Positions 1 to 7,149 of a DNA stretch of 19,647 nucleotides are shown here, piece after piece. Both the position numbers and the translations under genes were made by a program. The notes below the pieces were generated by a model. It was not told the DNA's origin, made no database searches, and worked only from the letters and a program-made list of their open reading frames with translations. The stretch is taken from assembly GCA_964467175.1 (NCBI GenBank), contig CAYXNY010000033.1, positions 1 to 19,647 of the forward strand, in the 5' to 3' direction. Each line of letters opens with the position of its first letter. Positions within the stretch are counted from its first letter, which is position 1. The DNA comes from JAWAFD01 sp964467175. Lineage in GTDB: Archaea; Micrarchaeota; Micrarchaeia; Anstonellales; J096.

Positions 1-2861
1 AATGCACAGAAGTAAATTTGACTGCTGATATAACAGATCATTCCGGAACATGCATAGATAACCCAGAAAACTTCTCAAATAAAATATTTGACTGCCAAGG
101 GTATGTAATTGATGGAGACGATAGTGGAACAGACTATGGAATTTATTTATTAGGCAAACAAAACAACACAATAAGGAACTGCAATATTTCAGGATTTTAT
201 CAAGGATTATCTTTACTGGCCGGCTCCAATTATAATATAATGAACAACAACTCAGTTTACAACAATAACAACTCTGCTATTTATATCTCTAACTCTGATG
301 GCAACACAATTACGAACTCTAATATTTATGGAAATATGTGGGGTATCCACCTTTACGCTTCAGATTTCAACAATGTGACAAATAACATAATGTATAATAA
401 TACTGGCTCTGCCTTTAGTAGTGGTATCTATATCTACCCAAGTTCTCATAATAACTTTGCCTTCAACAACACTGTTTATAGCAATACCCAAGGTATTTAT
501 GTATGGTCCTCTTCCAGGAATAATATATCGAATAATAATGCTAGTTATAATGCTGGCAGCGGGATTGTACTTCGCCAAAGTTCTGATAATATTTTAATGG
601 GCAATGATGTATATAATAATACATATGGAGTTAATGTCTTCGATACCTCATCTAACAACACCATAACAAACAACTTCGCTTATAACAACTCTGATTCCGG
701 TTTTTATCTCGGTTCTAGTTCTAATAACAATCTAACTAACAACTTTGCTTACAACAACTCTGATTCCGGTTTTTATCTCGGTTCCAGCTCTAACAACATT
801 CTAACTAACAACTTCGCTTATAACAACTCTCAGTACGGCTTTAGGCTTTATAACAGCCCTAACAACAATCTAACCAACAACTCTGCTTACAACTGCAATT
901 ACGGTTTTTATCTCAATCCCGGCCCTAACAACATTCTAACCAACAACTTTGCTTATAACAACTCTTATTCCGGTTTTTATCTCGGTTCTAGTTCTAACAA
1001 CATTCTAACTAACAACTTTGCTTACAACAACTCTCAGTACGGCTTCGAAGTCGGTTCCAGTTCTAACAATACTCTAACTAACAATTCAGCCTATAAAAAC
1101 TCCCAATACCAAATCTATTTAGCCTCCTCAAACAATAATCTTATTTACAACAACATCTTCAACGCATCTACAGGCCAAGGAGTAGTATATGATAATGGAA
1201 ATAACTTCTGGAACAGCACAAAGGACTGCTCTGGAACAAATATAATAGGAGGAGATTGCATAGGAGGAAACTTCTATTCTAATTATTCAGGAGTGGATAT
1301 AGATGGGGATGGAATAGGAGACAATCCGCCAAATTACTCTATTTATGGAGGAAGCAACTATGATTATCTGCCTTTGACTAATAACTATACCCCCAACGCG
1401 CCTCCAACAGTTAATCTATTGTTCCCACCGGATGGGTATTCAACGACAAACACAACAATTAGATTTGAGTTTAACGCTACGGATGATTATAACACTACCT
1501 TATCATGCAGTTTATACATCAACGGGACGTTGAACCTAACCAACAATTCTGTGCAGAACAACACTAATACAACTTTTGTTAGAACATTAGCGGTTGGAAC
1601 TTATAACTGGTCAATAAACTGCACTGATGGGTATAATTCAACAATGAGCGAAGGGAGGATTTTGAATATAACACAGCCGCCTAATACTCCTCCAGTAGTT
1701 ACTCTCATATCTCCGTCAAACAACTACATTTCTTACTCAAGAACAGTCACGCATGTATTCCGGGCAACCGATGATTACAGCGCAACCCTGAACTGCTCTC
1801 TATGGATAAACGGAACTATAAACCAGACAAATGAAAGCGTGATAAACAACACAAACACAAACTTTGTTGTTACTTATGCTCTTGGAAACTATAATTGGCA
1901 TGTGAATTGCAGCGATGGTTCAGCAACAAATGTTTCGGAAACAAGAAACCTTACTGTAAGGTCAAGGCCGAGCGGAGGAGGGGAAGGAGGAAGGGAGCAT
2001 GAACTCTCCATAGGGCCGATAGACCGCCAGTATGCAAGAAAAGGTGAGGCGAAAGGAGTTCTGGTAATTGTAAAGAACACAGGAGACTACACCGAAACAA
2101 ATGTTAGATTAACCCTTGTGTGTCCGGCATCTTTCTCATGCAGAAACGCAACCCTTGGTTCTATTGGAGAAGGAAAGGAAAAGAATGCAACAGTAGAGAT
2201 AATTGGAAACGCAGTTGGCACATTTGTTCTTAAAGCAGAGGCAAGGAGCGATGATGCGTATGCATATAGAGAGTTCTACTTCACAGTCCAGCCGGAATGC
2301 CAGCGAAATACCGACTGCGCAAGCAACGAGAGATGCAGTAATGGAGTGTGCGTTGAACTATCATGCGGAGAGGGCTATATGATCAAGGACCATTCATGCG
2401 TGGAAATAACGCCTAAAGAAAATATTTCAGAAAACATAACAGCACCTGCTTTGGATCTAGAGATGGTTAAGGGGGCAAATGAGGTTGGAAATGAATTCGT
2501 CCTGCGGGTATTGGAAGACGGAAAACCCGCGCAGGGTGTGGCTGTAGTCGTTGTATTCCCGAACGGAGCCTCAAACATATTCTATTCTGATGAGAACGGA
2601 TATATCCGCGTAGTTGCGGATATTCCTGGGGAATATACTTTCTACATCCAGGGTTATCCGTTGACAAAAGTATTTGGGAATGCAAAAGCAAAGCCGTCAA
2701 TATCCCCAAAGCCATCCGTAATCATAAAAGAAGAACCATCTGGGGAGCAGAAACCAGAGCAGCCGAAGCCGATGGACATCCTCTTGATAGTACTAATTGT
2801 TTTCGTGCTTATAGGCGCTTTAGTATTGGCTTGGTATTTGTTGAGGGGAAAGCGAAGATAG
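1..2861 (+). CDS. Beta-helix/Ig-like surface protein, C-terminal membrane anchor (5' partial)
   Basis: The frame is open to the left edge: the codons before the first TTG at 18 read C-T-E-V-N-L, a natural continuation of the fold, so the true start lies outside the window. Residue numbers here count from that TTG. Residues ~40-415 form a NosD-like right-handed parallel beta-helix of Asn/Ser/Tyr-rich turns, closed by a D-I-D-G-D-G-I-G-D motif typical of such proteins. Two Ig-like domains follow (~455-545, ~550-640), then a CARDB-like domain (~650-755), a Cys cluster (761-794), another beta-sandwich module (~815-890), a Pro/Lys linker and a membrane helix (~921-941) ending in R-G-K-R-R. This is a cell-surface protein anchored with the bulk outside. 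Many N-x-S/T sites suggest heavy N-glycosylation. Its ligand cannot be told from the sequence. Confidence 0.85.
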   Translation, partial: CTEVNLTADITDHSGTCIDNPENFSNKIFDCQGYVIDGDDSGTDYGIYLLGKQNNTIRNCNISGFYQGLSLLAGSNYNIMNNNSVYNNNNSAIYISNSDGNTITNSNIYGNMWGIHLYASDFNNVTNNIMYNNTGSAFSSGIYIYPSSHNNFAFNNTVYSNTQGIYVWSSSRNNISNNNASYNAGSGIVLRQSSDNILMGNDVYNNTYGVNVFDTSSNNTITNNFAYNNSDSGFYLGSSSNNNLTNNFAYNNSDSGFYLGSSSNNILTNNFAYNNSQYGFRLYNSPNNNLTNNSAYNCNYGFYLNPGPNNILTNNFAYNNSYSGFYLGSSSNNILTNNFAYNNSQYGFEVGSSSNNTLTNNSAYKNSQYQIYLASSNNNLIYNNIFNASTGQGVVYDNGNNFWNSTKDCSGTNIIGGDCIGGNFYSNYSGVDIDGDGIGDNPPNYSIYGGSNYDYLPLTNNYTPNAPPTVNLLFPPDGYSTTNTTIRFEFNATDDYNTTLSCSLYINGTLNLTNNSVQNNTNTTFVRTLAVGTYNWSINCTDGYNSTMSEGRILNITQPPNTPPVVTLISPSNNYISYSRTVTHVFRATDDYSATLNCSLWINGTINQTNESVINNTNTNFVVTYALGNYNWHVNCSDGSATNVSETRNLTVRSRPSGGGEGGREHELSIGPIDRQYARKGEAKGVLVIVKNTGDYTETNVRLTLVCPASFSCRNATLGSIGEGKEKNATVEIIGNAVGTFVLKAEARSDDAYAYREFYFTVQPECQRNTDCASNERCSNGVCVELSCGEGYMIKDHSCVEITPKENISENITAPALDLEMVKGANEVGNEFVLRVLEDGKPAQGVAVVVVFPNGASNIFYSDENGYIRVVADIPGEYTFYIQGYPLTKVFGNAKAKPSISPKPSVIIKEEPSGEQKPEQPKPMDILLIVLIVFVLIGALVLAWYLLRGKRR
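660..1140 (+). repeat. Seven tandem 69-bp (one 66-bp) coding repeats
   Basis: Anchor points of the recurring N-N-F/S-A-Y-N codons fall at 672, 741, 810, 879, 945, 1014 and 1083. The spacing is 69 bp, except 66 bp between the fourth and fifth. Each unit encodes one 23-residue beta-helix turn (N-N-F-A-Y-N-N-S-x-x-G-F-x-L then S-S-S-N-N-x-L-T). Neighbouring units are nearly identical in DNA, which indicates recent tandem duplication inside the gene and likely variation in copy number between strains. Confidence 0.9.
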
Positions 2862-2975
2862 AAAGATAGTATTTTAGAGGGCTGCGCTAATACAAAAATC
2901 CAAATGGATAGATTGGGAGTTCTTTTTCCTGAAACAGAAGAGATTAATTGAAGGTTGCACCCCGTAGCTAAATAT

Positions 2976-3029
2976 TTTGTGTAATTTAATACACAAACTA
3001 TTAAGTTTTTGTGTATTTTAAGGCACAAA
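2976..3029. repeat. Pair of near-identical 22-bp palindromes in a convergent gap
   Basis: The first element (2976-2997) is TTTGTGTA, six bases, TACACAAA: a perfect 8-bp inverted repeat. The second (3008-3029) has TTTGTG and CACAAA arms. Read on the minus strand the two 22-mers match at 19 positions, and their centres are 32 bp apart, about three helical turns. They sit between the stops of the surface-protein gene (2861) and the translin gene (3034), in an otherwise featureless 172-bp gap. They could be a pair of operator sites or back-to-back terminator hairpins for the convergent genes. Confidence 0.6.
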
Positions 3030-3033
3030 GATC

Positions 3034-3555
3034 CTAAAGAAGCTCCCCCCTCGCCTGCTCCAATTGTATTCTCACAACATCCTGTTTTCTTCTGAACCCA
3101 GGGAGGACGGATTCAGAGAATTTTAAATGCAAGCTTTCATCATAGATTTTTTCCATTAGTTTGAAGTATTTTTCTGCCTCCTTCTTCCTGCCTTTTCTGA
3201 GCATCTCGTACATCTCCCTTTTAAGCTCCCCGGCTGCATCGAGCGCGCCGGTTAAAAAAGCCTCGTACGGCTCTTCTGGCTCTGGAATTTTTCCTTTTTT
3301 TACGGCATTAAAAAGAATCTCGGCCTCAAAAACCTCTTGGGCGATGTGCAGAATATAAGGATAAACAAAGCAATCCTTTGGAAGTTTTTTGAATTCTCCA
3401 TTGGCTTTTGCTATTCTTTTTTCTGCCTCTTTTATTTTTCCCTCATGAATTTCCTTTATAGCCTTTGAGCATTCCCGGATGATTTCCCTCTGCGACGACA
3501 GGAGCATGTCCATAACTTTTTCTTTTTTCAGCAGATACTCCTCAATCTTTTTCAT
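3034..3555 (-). CDS. Translin-family nucleic-acid-binding protein
   Basis: This 173-residue, almost all-helical protein ends with the translin-family signature: G-F-R-R-K-Q-D-V-V-R and then E-Q-A-R-G-E-L at residues 153-172, matching the G-x-R-R-K-x-D ... R-G-E/D-L tail of translin/TRAX proteins. The central segment (F-L-T-G-A-L-D-A-A-G-E-L-K-R) and an upstream Ile/His stretch also fit. Eukaryotic translin/TRAX form octameric barrels that bind single-stranded RNA or DNA, and some TRAX-like subunits are RNases. Whether this archaeal member has catalytic acidic residues cannot be settled by eye. Its ATG overlaps the secD stop (ATGA), so it is the last gene of the secF-secD operon. The link with protein export is positional only. 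Confidence 0.8.
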   Translation of the reverse strand: MKKIEEYLLKKEKVMDMLLSSQREIIRECSKAIKEIHEGKIKEAEKRIAKANGEFKKLPKDCFVYPYILHIAQEVFEAEILFNAVKKGKIPEPEEPYEAFLTGALDAAGELKREMYEMLRKGRKKEAEKYFKLMEKIYDESLHLKFSESVLPGFRRKQDVVRIQLEQARGELL

Positions 3556-5231
3556 ATAAGTTCGCCTGCTATTGCAGCGTATGCCGGCCTTGAAAGGAGC
3601 GCGCCGAGAAGGGCGCCGAGAATTGTTGCGACAGCAAACCCGATTATCTCAACCATGCCAGAAAACAGGAGCGGAAGCATGGCGAGGATTGCAACCGTAA
3701 CGTTTGTGTTTATGATCGACATCGCCTTGTCCAGCTTCTCCTCCTTTGTTCCGTGTTTTTTGAGCAGTTCATCGGTGATTATGATCTGGGCGTCAACGCT
3801 AACGCCCACAGCGGCTATTATGCCAGCCATGGTTGCTAGGTCTATCGTAAACGAACCCGTGATCGCAATAAGAACAATAACCTCAGCTAATGTAACGACG
3901 ATGACAGGCAGGATGACATTCAATCTTCTGTATGTCAGGGAGATGACCAAGGAAACAATCAGGAAAGCGACAAGAAGGCCGATTAAGCTCAGGCGCAGGA
4001 ACTCCTGGCCAAGAGGGGCCGGAATGGTTGTCTTGCTCCCCAGCGTTATCCTAACCGGCAGCGCCCCTCCTTTTAGTATGGATTCTATCTCCTTGACCCT
4101 TCTTTCAGCATTGAGCACCTTCTCCTGCCCTGCGCCCGAAGCAGGGCCGGTGATGGAGTAGGAGTAGCTGGGAATCCCGTCTGTAATCTGCGGGGAGAGG
4201 AACGGGGAGGAGAGAAGGCCCACTGCCTCCCATTTAGCAACAACCATGGCACCGCCGACTCCTCCGTACGAAATCTCCGGAATCATCTCATTGTCCTCAA
4301 CCTCTTTTGTCATAATCCCGGCCGAAGAAAAGATATCCTTTACACTCTGCGGTGCGTTCTTTCTTAAAACAGCGTATGTTCTGTTTGAGAGGTTCATTCC
4401 CGGAAGGACATCCTCCTCAAAAACAATTATTGTGTTGTCTCCATCGAGCTCCAGCGCCTCTTTCATGGCCGCGAGAGCATCGTCCATCTCCACGCTTTCC
4501 GGAAGGGACTCCTTAAGCTGCTCTCTGTTGACAACAACGAATGCATTGCTGGGCCTGTCCAGGAACATGTAGAGCGGATAGTTCGCTTTTCCCTTTACTA
4601 TTTCTGCAAAATGCTCGGCGCCGGCCTTTGTGATTGAAAAACCTACCCCCCAGTCGCTTCCGCCCAGGTACTGGGTGGGGACGCGGTAGATTGTCCCCGG
4701 AAGAATATCCTGGCCTGTGATTGCGGTCTTTCCATCAACAACACCAAGATAAACTCCCTGCTTTTCGAGTATATCCTCAACCCTGCTCACCATCTCCTCA
4801 TCCGCGCTGGGCAGTTCGACATATATCTCGCTGTTTCCAACCGCTTTTACTTTTATCTCGGTAAGCCCGATAACAGACGCCCTTTTCTTTATAGTATTCA
4901 CCATGTCCTGCATCGTAAGGTCGCTTACAGAATGCTCCAGCACGATGGGTATTCTCGTCCCGCCCATAAAATCTATTCCGAATTTTATCCCATGCACCGC
5001 GATCGCCGAAACCGCAAGGATGAGAAGGAGAAAAAGGGCGGACAACCGGATGTGGGGCTCCTTCCACACGCTTGAAAGCGTTCCGAAAATCAGGAGGCTG
5101 AGTATGAGCAGAAACCCAATATATATGGGGTAAATGAACATTCCTGCGAACATGAGCGCGCCGAGCAGGAGGATGAATACAAACCTCCTGTCATTTTTCA
5201 GCTGGCCCAGCGAAGGAAGCTTTTCAAACAT
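3552..5231 (-). CDS. secD: Protein-export membrane protein SecD
   Basis: SecD is an RND-superfamily subunit that works with SecF to assist protein movement through SecYEG. Archaea lack SecA, so its energy source there is unclear. The 559-aa protein has a membrane helix (62-81) followed by G-I-K-F-G-I-D-F-M-G-G-T, the conserved motif after TM1. A large extracytoplasmic region with the P1 fold follows, then five C-terminal helices containing G-I-I-A-A-V-G-V-S-V-D-A, the SecD TM4 motif. Unusually, two further hydrophobic segments (~18-53) precede canonical TM1. The start ATG lies 1 nt after the secF stop, and a strong Shine-Dalgarno (GGGAGGAG) is embedded in the secF C-terminal codons. The stop overlaps the translin start. 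Confidence 0.93.
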   Translation of the reverse strand: MFEKLPSLGQLKNDRRFVFILLLGALMFAGMFIYPIYIGFLLILSLLIFGTLSSVWKEPHIRLSALFLLLILAVSAIAVHGIKFGIDFMGGTRIPIVLEHSVSDLTMQDMVNTIKKRASVIGLTEIKVKAVGNSEIYVELPSADEEMVSRVEDILEKQGVYLGVVDGKTAITGQDILPGTIYRVPTQYLGGSDWGVGFSITKAGAEHFAEIVKGKANYPLYMFLDRPSNAFVVVNREQLKESLPESVEMDDALAAMKEALELDGDNTIIVFEEDVLPGMNLSNRTYAVLRKNAPQSVKDIFSSAGIMTKEVEDNEMIPEISYGGVGGAMVVAKWEAVGLLSSPFLSPQITDGIPSYSYSITGPASGAGQEKVLNAERRVKEIESILKGGALPVRITLGSKTTIPAPLGQEFLRLSLIGLLVAFLIVSLVISLTYRRLNVILPVIVVTLAEVIVLIAITGSFTIDLATMAGIIAAVGVSVDAQIIITDELLKKHGTKEEKLDKAMSIINTNVTVAILAMLPLLFSGMVEIIGFAVATILGALLGALLSRPAYAAIAGELI

Positions 5232-5232
5232 C

Positions 5233-6333
5233 TCATCTCCTCCCTAGCATGTATTTTAGAAGTATTACGGCGTTTATGCCCCAAGTTGCGAATATATCGC
5301 CTATAAGCCCGCATATCACTACCGAAGATATCTCATAGTAGGTTGAAATCCTTGTGAGATAAGCAAGCGCGAAAAGAGCTGAGAATGCGACTATGGCGGT
5401 GGTGCTCATCGTAATCCCAGTTTTCATCGCATCAAACGCTTTCTCCCTCGGGTCGCCCTCCCTCTTCAGCATCCGCATAGTAAGAAGAACATCCGTGTCG
5501 AGAGAATAGCCGACGAGCATTATGAGAGCCGCAAAGCTTGCAAGAGTAAGAGGAATTCCGAAAAAGCTCATCGCGCCGAGAGCTATCACAACATCGCTGA
5601 ACGCTCCTATGAGCACTGCAGCGCTTGGAACAGCGGTCCTGAAAACAACAAAAACGAACAGGGTGCTTAGGATGGCGGAAAATAATACAACATTACCTGC
5701 TTTTTCTATGAACTGCGTGCTCAGCGCAGGGCTTACGGTCTGCAGGGAGATTGAATCGTAAGAAACGTGTTTGTTTATCGCCGCCCCGACCTTTTTTTCA
5801 TAATTTTTGTAAACTGCGCTGTAGGATGAGGCAAAAAGACCATTGAGTTCGTTCAGGTTTTTGTTTGAAACCACTTCGTTCATTCCGGCGAGGCCGTTTA
5901 TCATTTCCTCCGCAATGGAGTAAAGCTTCCCTTTTTTCTGCGTGTACTCCTCTCCGTTCTCTCCGGTTGAGAGGTACCTTACCTCAAGGTTGGAAACCTC
6001 GGGCAGGAGCGCATGAAACTCGGATTTAAGACTTTCTGCCCTCTTTATTTCCTCGCTCTGCGCAAACTCTACCTCTACCTTGTATCCATATGTCGTCTGA
6101 AAAACATTAACATGCGGGTTTGCGAAGCCTTCCTCGGAAAGTTTAGATTCAAGCCATGAAGCGTCTACGCTATTTTTCGTCTGGAGGGTCGCAAGCGTTC
6201 CGCCCTCAAAATCAACCCCCAGATTTATTCCATTCGCGAGGACGAAGCATATGGCCAAGGCTATAAGCAAAAGAGGCGGAATTAGCGCAAGTAAGTAATT
6301 TCCCTTATATATGTTGGGCAGCATTTTTCTCAC
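5233..6333 (-). CDS. secF: Protein-export membrane protein SecF
   Basis: SecF partners SecD. TM1 (~13-33) is followed by G-I-N-L-G-V-D-F-E-G-G-T, the SecD/F motif, then a long extracytoplasmic domain and five C-terminal helices with M-L-V-G-Y-S-L-D-T-D-V-L, the archaeal SecF signature. At 366 residues it is long for an archaeal SecF, most of the extra length being in the extracytoplasmic part. The GTG at 6333 has no clear Shine-Dalgarno; the ATG at 6324 (M-L-P-N-I-Y) has GTGAG just upstream and is the likelier start. Only 15 bp separate the gene from tRNA-Glu and hold no promoter in a usable position, so read-through from the tRNA promoter is plausible. Confidence 0.93.
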   Translation of the reverse strand: MRKMLPNIYKGNYLLALIPPLLLIALAICFVLANGINLGVDFEGGTLATLQTKNSVDASWLESKLSEEGFANPHVNVFQTTYGYKVEVEFAQSEEIKRAESLKSEFHALLPEVSNLEVRYLSTGENGEEYTQKKGKLYSIAEEMINGLAGMNEVVSNKNLNELNGLFASSYSAVYKNYEKKVGAAINKHVSYDSISLQTVSPALSTQFIEKAGNVVLFSAILSTLFVFVVFRTAVPSAAVLIGAFSDVVIALGAMSFFGIPLTLASFAALIMLVGYSLDTDVLLTMRMLKREGDPREKAFDAMKTGITMSTTAIVAFSALFALAYLTRISTYYEISSVVICGLIGDIFATWGINAVILLKYMLGRR

Positions 6334-6348
6334 TTTTTCTGCTTAAAT

Positions 6349-6473
6349 TGCTCCGACCGGGATTCGAACCCGGGTCACTGGCTTTCTTCATTTTCCGATG
6401 AAACGCTTTTGCGCCGAAGGCGGAAAAGGGTTCCTCGAAAGGCCAGCATCCTTGGCCACTAGACTATCGGAGC
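6349..6473 (-). tRNA. tRNA-Glu (UUC) with intron
   Basis: Read on the minus strand, the acceptor arms GCTCCGA and TCGGAGC pair perfectly with discriminator A. The T arm is CCGGG-TTCGAAT-CCCGG. The D arm starts GTCTAGTGG. The anticodon stem is CTGGC/GCCAG, and the loop C-T-T-T-C-G-A carries anticodon TTC, the same loop as other archaeal tRNA-Glu. The anticodon loop is interrupted by about 52 nt. Removing them leaves a 73-nt tRNA without an encoded CCA. Exon 1 is 6473-6436 and exon 2 is 6383-6349. Confidence 0.93.
6384..6435 (-). other. Intron of tRNA-Glu, canonical 37/38 position
   Basis: Placing the splice sites after G37 and before A38 gives a 52-nt intron. The anticodon nucleotides TTTC can pair with GAAG near the intron 3' end (one G-T wobble), leaving three-base bulges G|AG and AA|A at the two junctions. 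This is the bulge-helix-bulge arrangement cut by the archaeal splicing endonuclease. Inside, TTTTCC can pair with GGAAAA and CGCC-TTC-GGCG forms a hairpin. The ends could shift by a base or two. Confidence 0.65.
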
Positions 6474-6490
6474 GAATGATATAAAGGTTT

Positions 6491-6497
6491 TTTAAAA
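6491..6497 (-). promoter_or_regulatory. TATA box for tRNA-Glu
   Basis: The A/T run read on the minus strand as TTTTAAA lies about 20-25 nt upstream of the tRNA 5' end, where an archaeal TBP site should be for a transcript starting at or just before the mature tRNA. Confidence 0.45.
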
Positions 6498-6513
6498 GTA
6501 TGCGTAACTGTTT

Positions 6514-7089
6514 TTAACTCTTTCTTACGCCCAGCTTTTCCAAAGTTGCTTTCACATCTTCATAAACTTCCATTATAGGCCGGTTTGCGTCTATCAAAAA
6601 CCAGCTCGGCGCATAAAATTTTTCTTCGTAAAGTTTCAGGAAATTGCTCCTTACTTTCGCGAGATATTCAACATCCCTCTCGTATCTGTCCAATCCCTTC
6701 TGCTGCATCTTCCTCTCCCTGGAAACTTCAGGGGGGATGTCGAGAAGGACAACCGCATCTGGTTTTGGGGGAGAAACGGAATTTATTATGTTTTTTGCGT
6801 TCTCATAGGATAGGCCATTCGCTTCGTAGGCGATGGTTGAGAAGAAATACCGATCTAGAAAAATGGTTTTGTTATCCAAGCCGATGCCTGAAATTCCGTC
6901 CATTATGTCCGAGAGGAAAAGGAGAAAAAGCGCTTTCCTGTTTATTTCAATCTGGCCGCGCAGAAAATCTGTCAGGAGGGAGTACTTGTCCCGCGGGAAC
7001 TTCAAAACCTCAAATTTATACTCGCTCTGCAGAAGGGTTATGTGGGTGTTTTTCCCGCACCCATCTATCCCTTCAAAAACAACCAGCAT
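6514..7089 (-). CDS. tmk: Thymidylate kinase (dTMP kinase)
   Basis: Tmk phosphorylates dTMP to dTDP with ATP. The 191-residue protein has an N-terminal P-loop F-E-G-I-D-G-C-G-K-N-T (residues 5-15), the D-R-Y nucleotide-binding motif, and a lid region with R-E-R and D-R-Y-E. All are typical of the family, and the length is slightly short but complete. The P-loop has Asn where Ser/Thr normally follows the Lys; the next residue is Thr. I chose ATG 7089 over an in-frame TTG at 7107, because translation from 7089 begins directly with the first beta strand and a TTTAAA box sits ~26 nt upstream, fitting a leaderless mRNA. It diverges from pyrBI, another pyrimidine pathway. Confidence 0.9.
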   Translation of the reverse strand: MLVVFEGIDGCGKNTHITLLQSEYKFEVLKFPRDKYSLLTDFLRGQIEINRKALFLLFLSDIMDGISGIGLDNKTIFLDRYFFSTIAYEANGLSYENAKNIINSVSPPKPDAVVLLDIPPEVSRERKMQQKGLDRYERDVEYLAKVRSNFLKLYEEKFYAPSWFLIDANRPIMEVYEDVKATLEKLGVRKS

Positions 7090-7111
7090 GGAATGAACTT
7101 TCCTCAAAAGG

Positions 7112-7117
7112 TTTAAA
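7112..7117. promoter_or_regulatory. Shared divergent TATA box between tmk and pyrBI
   Basis: The palindromic TTTAAA is the only obvious TATA element between the ATGs at 7089 (minus) and 7150 (plus). It lies ~26 nt from the tmk ATG, giving a leaderless tmk message, and ~35 nt from the pyrB ATG, giving a short leader with the G-run Shine-Dalgarno (7139-7145). A BRE-like AAAAGG precedes it on the plus strand. Confidence 0.55.
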
Positions 7118-7149
7118 TGCTTTTTTGAGCAATCAGAAAGGGGGGTTAT

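Noticed and set aside
18..20. TTG at 18 as start of the surface protein
   Set aside because: The frame is open to the left edge with sensible residues, no signal peptide follows the TTG, and there is no ribosome binding site.
660..1140. CRISPR-like direct repeats
   Set aside because: Units are contiguous 69-bp coding repeats in frame with a beta-helix protein, without unique spacers or cas genes.
2862..2975. Small gene or RNA in the first half of the convergent gap
   Set aside because: No frame with start and ribosome binding site and no stable hairpin could be supported before the palindrome pair.
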